Positions 1-7,735 of a stretch of 64,000 bases of DNA are shown one piece after another. The DNA lies in contig NZ_JACVQF010000182.1 of NCBI RefSeq assembly GCF_014534645.1, positions 62,001 to 126,000 of the forward strand, read 5' to 3'. Made by a program: the position numbers and the translations under genes. The DNA is from Streptomyces griseicoloratus. Lineage in GTDB: Bacteria > Actinomycetota > Actinomycetes > Streptomycetales > Streptomycetaceae. Within the stretch, counting starts at the first letter, position 1, and the number at the start of each line of letters is the position of its first letter. The notes beneath the pieces are model-generated. The model searched no databases, was not told the origin of the DNA, and worked only from the letters and a program-made list of their open reading frames with translations.

Positions 1-790
1 GGCCCTTGTCGGAGGCGTCGATGTAGGCGTTGATGCCGGCGACGTAGGCGTCCACGTCGGCGAGGGCCTGCTTGCCGCGCTCGCCGGCCGCGGCGGCGGC
101 GCTGTCGATCTGGGCCTGGAGTTCGGCCTCGGTGTAGGGGGCGCTGCGCCAGAACTGCTGCTCCAGGCCCTGGTTGGCGGGGGCGCCGCCGGCGAAGGGC
201 GTCAACTGGCCGCGTCCGACGTGGCGGAAGAGGTCCATCAGCCAGAGCCGGTCCTGGGCGGCCGCGTAGCCGGCGCCGAACTCGGTGCCGTAGCGGGTGG
301 TGCCGGTGATGTGGGGGACGCCGGTCTTCTTGTCCCGGACGATCGTGACGTCGGTGCGGCCGGCCGGGCGGACGGTGGAGGCGACCTGGTCGGCGGGGAC
401 GCCGAAGGAGGCGTCGTTGAAGAAGGTGCTGATCCTGTCGTCGGTGAGGGCGGTGTAGCCGGTGGCGAGGTTCGCATAGGGGCCGAGCTGGTCCTCGGCG
501 TGGGCGGGCTGGGTGCCGAAGGCCTGGTTGAGGAGGATCTGGGCGAGGGTGGCGTTGCCGTTCTGGCCGGGCGGCAGGATGTCGGAACACCGGCCGCCGC
601 AGTGGTCGTCGGCGGCCGCTCGCTCTGCGGCCTTGTCGTCGGCGGTGGTCGGGCCGGCTGCCATCGCCGGGGAAAGCGGTGACAAAAGACCGGCAATGAG
701 GGCGCATACCGATGCGGTCTTCAGGAACCCGTGGAATCCGCGGGGAGTTCTCAGTCTGTCGAGGGCGTTGCGTGGGGTGCGCCGTGGCAT
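1..790 (-). CDS. Penicillin acylase family protein, N-terminal part (runs off left edge)
   Basis: The visible 263 residues are the amino end of a penicillin amidase family N-terminal-nucleophile hydrolase; such enzymes cleave amide bonds in beta-lactams, acyl-homoserine lactones or other acylated amines. The ATG at 788-790 opens a long export signal (twin-Arg-rich start, hydrophobic stretch ending near AMAAG around residue 45). The family hallmarks GVPHITG and the GYAAAQDRLWLMD block follow in the order expected for the alpha-chain. The catalytic Ser that becomes the beta-chain N-terminus lies beyond the window, so activity cannot be judged. It is divergent from the gene at 1009, with about 220 bases between them. 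Family assignment is confident; the substrate is not. Confidence 0.85.
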   Translation of the reverse strand, partial: MPRRTPRNALDRLRTPRGFHGFLKTASVCALIAGLLSPLSPAMAAGPTTADDKAAERAAADDHCGGRCSDILPPGQNGNATLAQILLNQAFGTQPAHAEDQLGPYANLATGYTALTDDRISTFFNDASFGVPADQVASTVRPAGRTDVTIVRDKKTGVPHITGTTRYGTEFGAGYAAAQDRLWLMDLFRHVGRGQLTPFAGGAPANQGLEQQFWRSAPYTEAELQAQIDSAAAAAGERGKQALADVDAYVAGINAYIDASDKG

Positions 791-1008
791 GGCGGCTCCT
801 CCCGACTGGGGTGTGCCGGACGTTACCGCCGGTATCCCCGCGATTGAAGATGAACATGCGTCACTTTTCGTCGGCACGCGCTCGGTTCGGGGGTCACCGG
901 GAATCCGATGGAGCCGAATCGCGTGTCGATACGTCTATTCGGCGACGTCCTTACGACGACGCCGAAGTGACCGAAGTACAGGTGCAGGTGTGACGGAGGT
1001 GCAGGGCG

Positions 1009-1611
1009 ATGGCCGGTTTCCGGAGTCTGGCGAGACAGGTCCGCGATCCGCGGTGCGACCTGGCGCTACGGCGCTACTCGCTGCGCAAGTGCCTTGAGCG
1101 GTTCGCCCCTTACGGGCACAGGGCTACCTGGGACCATCTCTGCTCGCGGGCCGGGTTCGGCCCGGAGGACCGCTCCCCCGACCCGGTGCGGCTCGTGGCC
1201 GCACTGGAGGAGCTGGAGGAGGCGCGTTCGGTGTGGCTGGCCTACGAGGCCGCGTTCGCGGAGCGCCGCAGGAAGGAGAAGCACGACGGGTTGCGCAGGC
1301 CGGGCAGTGTGGACGACTGGCACCGGCTGACCTGGGGCGGCTTCGGGGTCGCCTGGTGCGACGACCCCCGGGTCCACCCGCACGCCCCGCTGGCCGAGGT
1401 GCTGCGCGGGCTGATCTCCGCGCTGGAGCGGGAACCGGGGGCGGAGTGCCCGGTGTGCGGCGGGGAGCGCCTGGTCTGGAAGTACGAGCTGGACCACGAG
1501 CCGTCGGCGGGTCCGGTCTGCACGGACTGCGGGATCCTCGTACCGCGTCCGGTCCTCACGCCCGAGGCCCTGGCGAACGCCAGGCGCGGACGGTTGCTGG
1601 TGTCGGCCTGA
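1009..1611 (+). CDS. Conserved hypothetical protein with C-terminal zinc ribbon
   Basis: A 200-residue soluble protein that I do not recognise by name. The N-terminal two thirds are charged and probably helical. The C-terminal third holds two Cys pairs, CPVC near residue 147 and CTDC near residue 172, spaced like a zinc ribbon. There is no signal peptide or membrane segment. It stands alone, divergent from the acylase gene and 103 bases ahead of the BKACE-type gene, so a shared transcript is possible but not shown. Codon use matches its neighbours. A nucleic-acid or protein-contact role would fit a zinc ribbon, but that is only inference. Confidence 0.75.
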   Translation: MAGFRSLARQVRDPRCDLALRRYSLRKCLERFAPYGHRATWDHLCSRAGFGPEDRSPDPVRLVAALEELEEARSVWLAYEAAFAERRRKEKHDGLRRPGSVDDWHRLTWGGFGVAWCDDPRVHPHAPLAEVLRGLISALEREPGAECPVCGGERLVWKYELDHEPSAGPVCTDCGILVPRPVLTPEALANARRGRLLVSA

Positions 1612-1714
1612 GGCCCCGGCGAGGGGGCCGTGGAAGCACGACGGGTGCGCCGGGGATGCCGTGCCCCGGCCGGTGAGGCCCGGCGATGTCGGTGGCGGCC
1701 TGCACCATGGGGGG

Positions 1715-2476
1715 ATGGTGCAGGTGTGTCTCAACGGGGCCCGCGGGGCCCTCGACGGTGCGGTGGTGCCCCTCTCGCCCGAGGCGCTGGCCGAGTCCGC
1801 GGCCGAGGCCGTGGCGGCCGGGGCCACGGACGTCCATGTCCATCCCAAGACCCCGTGCGGGAGGGACACGTTGTCGCCCCGCGTGGTCGCGGCCACGGTG
1901 GAGGCGATCCGGGCGCGCGTGCCGGCGCCGGTACGGGTCGGCGTGACCACGGGGGCCTGGGCCGAGCAGGATCCGTCGGCCCGCCCGGACCGCATACGGA
2001 GCTGGACCGTCCTGCCCGACCACGCCTCGGTCAACTGGCACGAGCCGGGCGCCGAGGAGACCGCCGCCGCGCTGATCGACCGGGGAGTGGGTGTGGAGGC
2101 CGGCATCTGGTCCGGCACGGACGGGGCGGCCCGGTTCGCGCGCTCACCGCTCGGACCGCGGGTACTGCGGGTGCTGGCGGAGGTCACGGACCGGGATGCG
2201 ACGACCGCCGAGGACTCCGCCCTGGCCCTGCTCGCCGGCCTGGGCAGGGCCCACGGCCGCCCGGTGCTGCTGCACGGCGAGGACGACGGCACCTGGCCGG
2301 TGCTGCGCCTGGCCGGCCGGCTGGGTCTCGCGACCCGCATCGGCCTGGAGGACACCCTCCTCCTGCCGGACGGCCGCCCCGCCGGATCGAACGCCGAACT
2401 CGTCGCCGCGGGCCTTCGCCAGTGGAACTCGGCGCGGCACGAGTCCCGCGACCACCCACCGCGCGACGGGTCCTGA
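1715..2476 (+). CDS. Beta-keto acid cleavage enzyme family protein (DUF849/BKACE)
   Basis: Member of the BKACE (DUF849) family of zinc-dependent TIM-barrel lyases, which split a beta-keto acid with acetyl-CoA into an acetoacetyl product and a new CoA ester. The metal motif H-x-H is seen as DVHVHPK (His41 and His43), and a later LHGEDDG segment near the C-terminal half fits the barrel. The start is taken at the ATG encoding MVQVCLNG, because the N-terminal LNG strand is where the family begins; an upstream ATG at 1661 would add an unrelated tail. At 253 residues it is somewhat short for the family. Substrate cannot be predicted. Next to it lies the convergent soxR. Confidence 0.8.
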   Translation: MVQVCLNGARGALDGAVVPLSPEALAESAAEAVAAGATDVHVHPKTPCGRDTLSPRVVAATVEAIRARVPAPVRVGVTTGAWAEQDPSARPDRIRSWTVLPDHASVNWHEPGAEETAAALIDRGVGVEAGIWSGTDGAARFARSPLGPRVLRVLAEVTDRDATTAEDSALALLAGLGRAHGRPVLLHGEDDGTWPVLRLAGRLGLATRIGLEDTLLLPDGRPAGSNAELVAAGLRQWNSARHESRDHPPRDGS

Positions 2477-2714
2477 CGTCCGGCGGCGTCCGGACCTCCC
2501 CCGGGCCGGGCGGGCGGACCACCGGGCCGACAGACCTTCGGCCGAGCGCCCGGCGCCACCCGCAACGCACGGCACCACGCCACGAGTCACGGCCGAAGAC
2601 GGCCACGTGGCGTCCGCCGCGGGACACCCGACGCGCGGCGGTCGGCGCGGTCGCCGCGCGGCGAGGGCGGGCGGTGTTGGTCCGAGGGTGCGCTGGTTCC
2701 TGCCGAGGGGCGGC

Positions 2715-3230
2715 TCAGTCGCAGCAGTCCGGGTCCGGGGTGTGTTTGGTGCGGCTGCTGCGGGGGGACGCACCGCCCTTCTCCGTCATCAGGCGGGAGC
2801 CGGTGAGCCGTTGGCCGAAGACGTCGTCGGGGTTGGACAGGACGCAGCTGTCCAGGGACAGGCAGCCACAGCCGATGCAGTCGGTCAGGTGGTCGCGCAG
2901 GCGGTTCAGCTGCTTGATGCGTTCGTCCAGTTCGGAGCGCCAGGCCTCGGACAGCCGCGCCCAGTCGTCCCGCGTGGGCGTGCGGCCCTCGGGCAGTTCG
3001 GCGAGCGCCTCGCGGATCGTGGCCAACGGGATGCCGACGCGCTGGGCCGCCCGCACAAAGGCGACCCGGCGCAGCGCGTCACGGCTGAACCGGCGCTGGT
3101 TGCCCGAGGTGCGGCGACTGCTGATCAGGCCCTTGGACTCGTAGAAGTGCAGGGCGGAGACGGCGGCGCCGCTGCGCGCGGCGAGCTGGCCGACCGTGAG
3201 CTCGTGGATCTTCTCGGGAATCTGGGGCAC
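2715..3230 (-). CDS. soxR: Redox-sensing MerR-family regulator SoxR
   Basis: A 171-residue MerR-type activator carrying a [2Fe-2S] cluster. The N-terminal winged helix-turn-helix (about residues 10-40) is followed by a long dimerisation helix and the cluster motif C-x2-C-x-C-x5-C at Cys118, 121, 123 and 129 ([12 protein letters not shown]). Streptomyces SoxR responds to redox-active secondary metabolites such as actinorhodin rather than to superoxide alone. The GTG at 3230 is chosen because known Streptomyces SoxR proteins begin at PQIPEK; the ATG 18 bases upstream is the alternative. It is divergent from maoC, 118 bases apart, but the palindrome between them looks like a TetR site, not a SoxR site. 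The C-terminus is a little longer than usual and ends in CC near the stop. Confidence 0.95.
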   Translation of the reverse strand: MPQIPEKIHELTVGQLAARSGAAVSALHFYESKGLISSRRTSGNQRRFSRDALRRVAFVRAAQRVGIPLATIREALAELPEGRTPTRDDWARLSEAWRSELDERIKQLNRLRDHLTDCIGCGCLSLDSCVLSNPDDVFGQRLTGSRLMTEKGGASPRSSRTKHTPDPDCCD

Positions 3231-3305
3231 TCCCCGAAGCCTACCCACCCCGTCACTCCTTCGGCCCGTCGGCGTCCGTTGACAGGGACTTCGCGGGCGA
3301 CCATG

Positions 3306-3321
3306 CTAAGCAGTTGCTTAG
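3306..3321. promoter_or_regulatory. Perfect 16-bp palindrome in the maoC promoter (TetR-type operator candidate)
   Basis: CTAAGCA-GT-TGCTTAG is a perfect inverted repeat with 7-base arms, 27-42 bases before the maoC ATG. A related imperfect copy (11 of 16 positions identical) lies at 4536-4551 in front of the TetR gene at 3843-4487. The simplest reading is one TetR protein acting on both promoters. Confidence 0.6.
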
Positions 3322-3347
3322 AGTTGGGCGAGCAGAGAGGCCGGGAC

Positions 3348-3809
3348 ATGGCAGAGCCGAGGATCTTCACGTCCGCCGACGACCTGAAGGCGGCGGTGGG
3401 CGAGCAGCTGGGGTACACCGACTGGCTGGACGTCGACCAGAAGCGGATCGACCTGTTCGCGGAGGCCACCGGCGACCACCAGTGGATCCACGTGGACCCG
3501 GAGAAGGCCGCCGCGGGCCCGTTCGGCACCACCATCGCGCACGGCTATCTGACCCTGTCGCTGCTCCCGCTGTTCGGACCGCAGCTGATCAAGGTCGAGG
3601 GCGTGAAGATGGGCGTCAACTACGGCACCAACAAGGTCCGCTTCCCCTCCCCCGTCCCGGTCGGCTCCCGCCTGCGCGCCACGGCGACGATCACCGGCGT
3701 CGAGGACGTCACGGGCGGGGTCCAGGTGACCGTCGCCTTCACGGTTGAGCGCGAGGGCGGCGACAAGCCGGTCTGCGTCGCCGAGTCCGTCTCCCGCTAC
3801 TACCTCTGA
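3348..3809 (+). CDS. MaoC-family (R)-specific enoyl-CoA hydratase
   Basis: A 153-residue single hot-dog-fold hydratase that should hydrate trans-2-enoyl-CoA to the (R)-3-hydroxyacyl-CoA. The hydratase-2 motif is clear at residues 40-54: ATGDHQWIHVDP with catalytic Asp43 and His48, followed by the GTTIAHGYLTLSL helix. It closely resembles the mycobacterial HtdZ/Rv0130 type by recall of that sequence. The start ATG follows an AGAGAGG ribosome site. It lies between soxR and a convergent TetR gene, within a group of acyl-CoA genes (dehydrogenase at 4974, two TetR regulators), so a role in fatty-acid or branched acyl-CoA turnover is likely. The palindrome at 3306 should control it. Confidence 0.92.
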   Translation: MAEPRIFTSADDLKAAVGEQLGYTDWLDVDQKRIDLFAEATGDHQWIHVDPEKAAAGPFGTTIAHGYLTLSLLPLFGPQLIKVEGVKMGVNYGTNKVRFPSPVPVGSRLRATATITGVEDVTGGVQVTVAFTVEREGGDKPVCVAESVSRYYL

Positions 3810-3842
3810 CTCCCGCCACCACCTCCGAGGAGCCGGGCGCCG

Positions 3843-4487
3843 CTACTTCCGGGCGGCGCCCGCGTCCTTGGCCCCCACCATCCGCAGCACGAGGTCGGCG
3901 TAGAGCGCGCCGACCTCGTCGGGCGTCCGGGGGCCCTCGATGTTGAACCAGCGGGCCACGTCGATGCAGAGCGAGAGCACGGCGAGCGTCGTGCCCTGCA
4001 CGTCCAGCACGTCGAACTCGCCCGAGGCCACACCGTCCTCGATGATCCCGCGCACCTCGGCGTCGACCCGGCGGCGCAGCGCGACGATCTCGGCACGGGC
4101 GTCCGGCCCGAGCGCGTCCAGCTCGTACTGCACCACCCGGGCGGTGGTGCGCCGGCCGGCGTGCCAGCGGACGAAGGAGCTGACGGCGTCGGCGAGCCGC
4201 TCGGTGGCGCTGCCCTCGCCCTCGGCCGCCGTCCGCAGGATCCCGAGGGCCCTTTCGTGGCCGATCCGGCTGATGCGGTGGAGCAGCTCTTCCTTGGTCT
4301 TGTAGTGGATGTAGAGCGCGGCGGGGCTCATGCCCGCGCGCCCGGCGATGTCACGGGTCGTCGTCGCGTGGTACCCGCGCTCGGCGAAGGCCTCCACGGC
4401 GGCGACCAGCAGCCGCCGGGCCGCGTCAGGCGTGACCTCTTCCCACGGCTCGATGTCGCCGCCCGTCGTCTCCGCCGCCGTACTCAT
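3843..4487 (-). CDS. TetR-family transcriptional regulator
   Basis: A 214-residue TetR repressor. The DNA-binding domain covers about residues 24-70, with the recognition helix in the segment GMSPAALYIHYKTKEELL; the remainder is the helical ligand-binding and dimerisation domain. It is convergent with maoC (33 bases between stops) and tandem, in the upstream position, to the YiaA/B gene. Related palindromes in its own promoter (4536-4551) and before maoC (3306-3321) suggest autoregulation and control of maoC. The ligand is plausibly an acyl-CoA given the neighbours, but nothing in the sequence proves this. Confidence 0.92.
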   Translation of the reverse strand: MSTAAETTGGDIEPWEEVTPDAARRLLVAAVEAFAERGYHATTTRDIAGRAGMSPAALYIHYKTKEELLHRISRIGHERALGILRTAAEGEGSATERLADAVSSFVRWHAGRRTTARVVQYELDALGPDARAEIVALRRRVDAEVRGIIEDGVASGEFDVLDVQGTTLAVLSLCIDVARWFNIEGPRTPDEVGALYADLVLRMVGAKDAGAARK

Positions 4488-4535
4488 CGCTGCTTCGCCC
4501 CTCTCGGTGACAGGAGCTCCACCATACCGCCGAGG

Positions 4536-4551
4536 GTGAGCGGGCGCTTAG
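4536..4551. promoter_or_regulatory. Imperfect copy of the CTAAGCA palindrome upstream of the TetR gene
   Basis: TGAGCG-GG-CGCTTAG lies about 50 bases upstream of the TetR start at 4487 and keeps the centre spacing and outer half-site (GCTTAG) of the perfect palindrome at 3306-3321. It is a likely autoregulatory operator. Support is the shared pattern only. Confidence 0.5.
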
Positions 4552-4573
4552 GGCGCTCCGCCGGCGGCGTGCG

Positions 4574-4864
4574 TCAGCCCAGCTTCTGGAAGGGGTCGTG
4601 CTCGGCGAGCAGCTTCTCCAGCCGCGCCTGGTCGACCCGGCTCACGATCTGCCCGGCCTCCTGGCGGTCGCGGATGATCTTGGCCAGGGTGAAGGCGGAG
4701 GTGACGAGGTAGAGGACGGCGATGCCGAGGAAGGCGCGCACCCAGGCGTCGGCCTCCAGCCTGACGATGCCGATGGCGGTGGCGGCGAGGGCCACCGTGA
4801 ACGACGCGACGGCCTGCCCGTAGAAGGCGGCGGTGCTCTGCTGCTTGACCGGTGTGTCACTCAT
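4574..4864 (-). CDS. YiaA/YiaB two-helix membrane protein
   Basis: A 96-residue protein of the YiaA/YiaB family. Two hydrophobic segments (about residues 17-33 and 40-60) frame a conserved short loop, with a cytoplasmic charged tail ending HDPFQKLG. The function of this family is unknown; the E. coli members are inner-membrane proteins. The ATG at 4864 (MSDTPVKQ) is chosen over one 36 bases upstream because the longer start would be rich in Pro and lies inside the terminator hairpin. It lies downstream of the acyl-CoA dehydrogenase on the same strand, but a strong hairpin separates them, so it probably has its own promoter. Confidence 0.85.
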   Translation of the reverse strand: MSDTPVKQQSTAAFYGQAVASFTVALAATAIGIVRLEADAWVRAFLGIAVLYLVTSAFTLAKIIRDRQEAGQIVSRVDQARLEKLLAEHDPFQKLG

Positions 4865-4876
4865 GAGGACAAGGGT

Positions 4877-4906
4877 CGGCGGATGTGGCCGGGGCCACAT
4901 CCGCCG
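4877..4906 (-). terminator. Hairpin terminator downstream of the acyl-CoA dehydrogenase
   Basis: Arms of 14 bases (CGGCGGATGTGGCC and its complement) pair almost without loop, about 70 bases after the stop of the gene at 4974-6125. There is no T-run, as usual in Streptomyces. It ends only 13 bases before the YiaA/B start, so an attenuator role for that gene is also possible. Confidence 0.65.
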
Positions 4907-4973
4907 GGATACTCAGTTCGGATACTCAGAAGCTTTCGTAGACCCGCGAAGGCTCTCGAAGGCCCTCGAACGG

Positions 4974-6125
4974 TCAGAACGCGGAAACGCCCGTGAGCGC
5001 CCGCCCGATGACCAGCTTCTGGATCTGGCTGGTGCCCTCGTAGAGGGTCATCACGCGGGCGTCGCGCAGCAGCTTGCCCGCCGGGTACTCGTCGATGTAG
5101 CCGTAGCCCCCGAAGACCTGAAGGGCGTTGTTCGCGGCGCGCACGGCGGCCTCGGAGGCGAACAGCTTGGCCTTGGAGGACTCCACGGTGAAGGGCAGCC
5201 CGCGGTCGATCAGGTCGGCGACCCGCCAGGTCAGCAGCCGGGCCGCGTCCACGTCGAGGGCGATGTCGCTGATCAGCTCCTGCACCAGCTGGTGGTGGGC
5301 GATGGTCTTCCCGAACTGCTCGCGCTCGCCGGCGTACTTCACGGCGGCGTCCAGCGCGGCCTGGGCTATGCCGACGCAGCCCGCGGCGACCGACATCCGC
5401 CCCTTGGCGAGGGCGGACATGGCGACCGAGAAGCCCTTGCCCTCGGGTGCCAGCATCGCCGAGGCGGGCACGCGCACGTCCTCCAGCACCAGCTCGGCGG
5501 TGGCCTGGCCGCGCAGCCCGAGCTTGCCGTGGACGGTGCGGCGGGTCAGGCCGGGCGTGTCGGTGGGCACGAGGAAGGCGGAGACGCCCTTGTGACCGGG
5601 GGCGTCCGTGGAGCGGGCGAACAGCAGCACGACGTCGGCCCAGGTGCCGTTGGTGATGAACATCTTGGTGCCGTTGATCACGTAGTCGTCGCCGTCACGG
5701 ACCGCGCGGGTGGACAGGTTCCCGGCGTCCGACCCGGTGCCGGGCTCGGTCAGGCCGAAGCAGCCGACGTACTCACCGGAGGTGAGCCCCGGCAGCCAGC
5801 GCCGCTTCTGCTCCTCGTCACCCCACGCGGCGATCGTCTTGGCGACCAGGCCGAGGGAGACCGAGACGATCCCGCGCACGGAGCTGTCACCCCGGCCCAG
5901 CTCCTCCGTGACCAGGCAGTACGCGAGGTGGTCGCCGCCGGAGCCGCCGTACTCCTCGTCGATCGTCAGCCCGAGGAAGCCGACCTCGCCCAGCTTCTTC
6001 ACGATGGCGCGGTCGACCTCCTCGGCACGGTCCCAGGCGACGACGTTCGGGGCGATCTCGCGCTCCACGAAGTCCCGGGCGAGCTGCCGTACGGCGGTCT
6101 GCTCCTCGCTGAGCTCCAGGTTCAT
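4974..6125 (-). CDS. Acyl-CoA dehydrogenase
   Basis: A 383-residue FAD-dependent acyl-CoA dehydrogenase that introduces the alpha-beta double bond of an acyl-CoA thioester and passes electrons to ETF. The order of domains is complete: helical N-terminus, middle beta domain with CFGLTEPGTGSDA near residue 130, FITNG, and the C-terminal helical domain with REQFGK and QVFGGYGY. The catalytic base is the Glu of LYEGTSQIQ near residue 363, typical of short-, medium- and branched-chain enzymes. It is divergent from the TetR gene at 6215, and a palindromic operator sits between them. Chain-length preference cannot be read from the sequence. Confidence 0.95.
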   Translation of the reverse strand: MNLELSEEQTAVRQLARDFVEREIAPNVVAWDRAEEVDRAIVKKLGEVGFLGLTIDEEYGGSGGDHLAYCLVTEELGRGDSSVRGIVSVSLGLVAKTIAAWGDEEQKRRWLPGLTSGEYVGCFGLTEPGTGSDAGNLSTRAVRDGDDYVINGTKMFITNGTWADVVLLFARSTDAPGHKGVSAFLVPTDTPGLTRRTVHGKLGLRGQATAELVLEDVRVPASAMLAPEGKGFSVAMSALAKGRMSVAAGCVGIAQAALDAAVKYAGEREQFGKTIAHHQLVQELISDIALDVDAARLLTWRVADLIDRGLPFTVESSKAKLFASEAAVRAANNALQVFGGYGYIDEYPAGKLLRDARVMTLYEGTSQIQKLVIGRALTGVSAF

Positions 6126-6169
6126 GCCGAGTCACCCCACAGAAAAGGAATCTTGAAAGCCGTACATTT

Positions 6170-6188
6170 AAATTAGCAGTGCTAGTTT
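6170..6188. promoter_or_regulatory. 19-bp palindromic operator between acyl-CoA dehydrogenase and TetR (shared motif, copy 1)
   Basis: AAATTAGC-AGT-GCTAGTTT; the arms match as an inverted repeat at 7 of 8 positions with a 3-base centre. It is 45-63 bases upstream of the dehydrogenase ATG and 27 bases upstream of the TetR ATG, so one bound dimer could repress both. The same pattern recurs at 11221-11239 and 57200-57218. Confidence 0.7.
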
Positions 6189-6214
6189 CTGCTCGCAGCC
6201 CTACTATGTGCGCC

Positions 6215-6862
6215 ATGGCCCGACCGCGCAAGCCCCTGCTCAGCACCGACCGGATCGTCGAGACGGCCCGCGCGCTGGTGGACGCGGAGGGCCTCGCGGC
6301 CGTCTCCACCCGCCGGCTCGCGGCGGAACTGGGCGTCAGCGGCCCCTCGCTCTACAACCATTTCCGCACCAAGGACGAGATCCTGGAGGCGGTCGCCGAC
6401 TCGGTGAGCGCGCAGGTCGACCTGTCGATGTTCGAGGACGGCCGCGAGTGGCGGACCGCGCTGCACGACTGGGCCGTCTCCTACCGGGACGCCCTGCGCG
6501 AGCACCCCAACATCGTCCCGGTCCTCGCCCACGGCCCCGGCCGCCGCCCGGCCGCGCTGCGCCTCGCGGACGCCGTCTACGGCGCGATGGTCGACGCGGG
6601 CTGGCCCCCGGCGCAGGCCACGTCCATCGGCGCGCTGATGCGGTACTTCGTCATGGGCTCCGCGCTCGGCTCCTTCGCCCGGGGCTTCGTGGACGACGCG
6701 AGCGCCTACGACCCCGCCGACTACCCCCACCTCGGGCAGGCCCACCTGCTGGCCGAGCAGCAGGACAAGATCGACCAGCGGGCCTTCGAGACCGGGCTGA
6801 CGGCGCTGCTGGACGGGCTCGCGCAGCAGTTCGAGCAGCTGCGGGCGACCGGCTCCGACTAG
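6215..6862 (+). CDS. TetR-family regulator, candidate controller of a dispersed acyl-CoA/aldehyde regulon
   Basis: A 215-residue TetR protein. The helix-turn-helix (residues about 12-58) contains the recognition segment GVSGPSLYNHFRTKDEIL, and the C-terminal helical domain has the bulky TetR_C type layout. The ATG encoding MARPRKP is chosen; the frame stays open 36 bases further upstream, but that would reach into the operator. It is divergent from the acyl-CoA dehydrogenase with the palindrome at 6170-6188 between them, the classic arrangement of a local repressor. The same palindrome lies before the aldehyde dehydrogenase operon and a second acyl-CoA dehydrogenase, so this protein is the best candidate to bind all three; that is inference. 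Confidence 0.92.
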   Translation: MARPRKPLLSTDRIVETARALVDAEGLAAVSTRRLAAELGVSGPSLYNHFRTKDEILEAVADSVSAQVDLSMFEDGREWRTALHDWAVSYRDALREHPNIVPVLAHGPGRRPAALRLADAVYGAMVDAGWPPAQATSIGALMRYFVMGSALGSFARGFVDDASAYDPADYPHLGQAHLLAEQQDKIDQRAFETGLTALLDGLAQQFEQLRATGSD

Positions 6863-6956
6863 CGGGACGCGGCCGGCCGGCGGTCGCGGGCGCGCGAGGT
6901 CCGGCGGCAGGACGGTTCGGCGGGGACCGAACGGTTCGTGCCGCATCCTGGGGAGC

Positions 6957-7673
6957 ATGACCACCACCAGGGATGCCACAGCCCCGGGGCTCGCCCGGCT
7001 GGCCGGGCTGATCGCCGACGAGACGCGGGCCGCCTGTCTGCTGGCGCTGCTCGACGGGCGGGCCTGGACCGCCGGTGAGCTGGCCCGGCACGCCGGTGTC
7101 GCCGCGTCGACGCTGAGCGAGCACCTGGGCAAGCTCGTCGCGGGGGGCCTGCTCGCCGAGGAGCGGCAGGGGCGTCACCGGTACGTCCGGCTGGCCGACG
7201 CGCGGGTCGCGCAGCTGGTGGAGGAACTGGCGGCGCAGGTCGCGCCCGGGGACGCGGCCCGGCGTCCGCGCACCCTGCGCGAGGCCGGCGCCGGGGCGGC
7301 GATGGCCCGCGGGCGCACCTGCTACGACCATCTCGCCGGCCGGCTGGGGATCGCGGTCACCGACGCGTTCACGGCGCGCGGGCTGCTGCGGCAGGACACC
7401 GGTTTCGCCCTCACCGACGCGGGGCTCGACTGGTTCGACCGGGCCGGCATCCGGCTCGTGCGCACCGGCCGCCGCCCGCTGGCCCGCGCCTGCCTGGACT
7501 GGACCGAACGCCGCCCCCACCTCGCCGGCGTCGCGGGCGCCGCCCTGTGCCGGCACGCGCTGGACACCGGCTGGTGCGTACGCATCGGCTCGGAGCGGGC
7601 GGTGAAGGTGACGGCGGCCGGTGAGGAGGCGCTGTCCGGGCTGCTGGGCATCGACCCGGTGGCGCTGCGCTGA
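6957..7673 (+). CDS. ArsR-type winged-helix regulator
   Basis: A 238-residue regulator with an N-terminal ArsR/HTH_20 winged helix (about residues 10-85; recognition region HAGVAASTLSEHLGKL). The long C-terminal part carries an AxxARGRTCYDHLAGRLG block and ends with a Cys- and His-containing segment (ALCRHALDTGWC). The DNA-binding domain lacks the metal-binding Cys pair of true ArsR sensors, so metal response is unlikely. It is followed 62 bases later by a co-directional drug/metabolite transporter, a pairing that suggests the regulator controls efflux of some small compound. A start at the ATG after GGGGAGC is natural. Ligand unknown. Confidence 0.88.
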   Translation: MTTTRDATAPGLARLAGLIADETRAACLLALLDGRAWTAGELARHAGVAASTLSEHLGKLVAGGLLAEERQGRHRYVRLADARVAQLVEELAAQVAPGDAARRPRTLREAGAGAAMARGRTCYDHLAGRLGIAVTDAFTARGLLRQDTGFALTDAGLDWFDRAGIRLVRTGRRPLARACLDWTERRPHLAGVAGAALCRHALDTGWCVRIGSERAVKVTAAGEEALSGLLGIDPVALR

Positions 7674-7735
7674 ACGCGTGCACCCCGTCCGAAACCCGCC
7701 GGTCCACACCCCCGTCCGTCCCTAGCCTCTGGAGC

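Noticed and set aside
1066-2583. 505-codon open frame on the minus strand across the zinc-ribbon and BKACE genes
   Set aside because: Composition is Arg/Pro/Ser/Ala noise, and both genes on the other strand have family motifs in good frame.
4907-4929. Two GGATACTCAG words 13 bases apart after the acyl-CoA dehydrogenase
   Set aside because: Short and possibly by chance; could be part of the YiaA/B promoter, but there is no second line of evidence.
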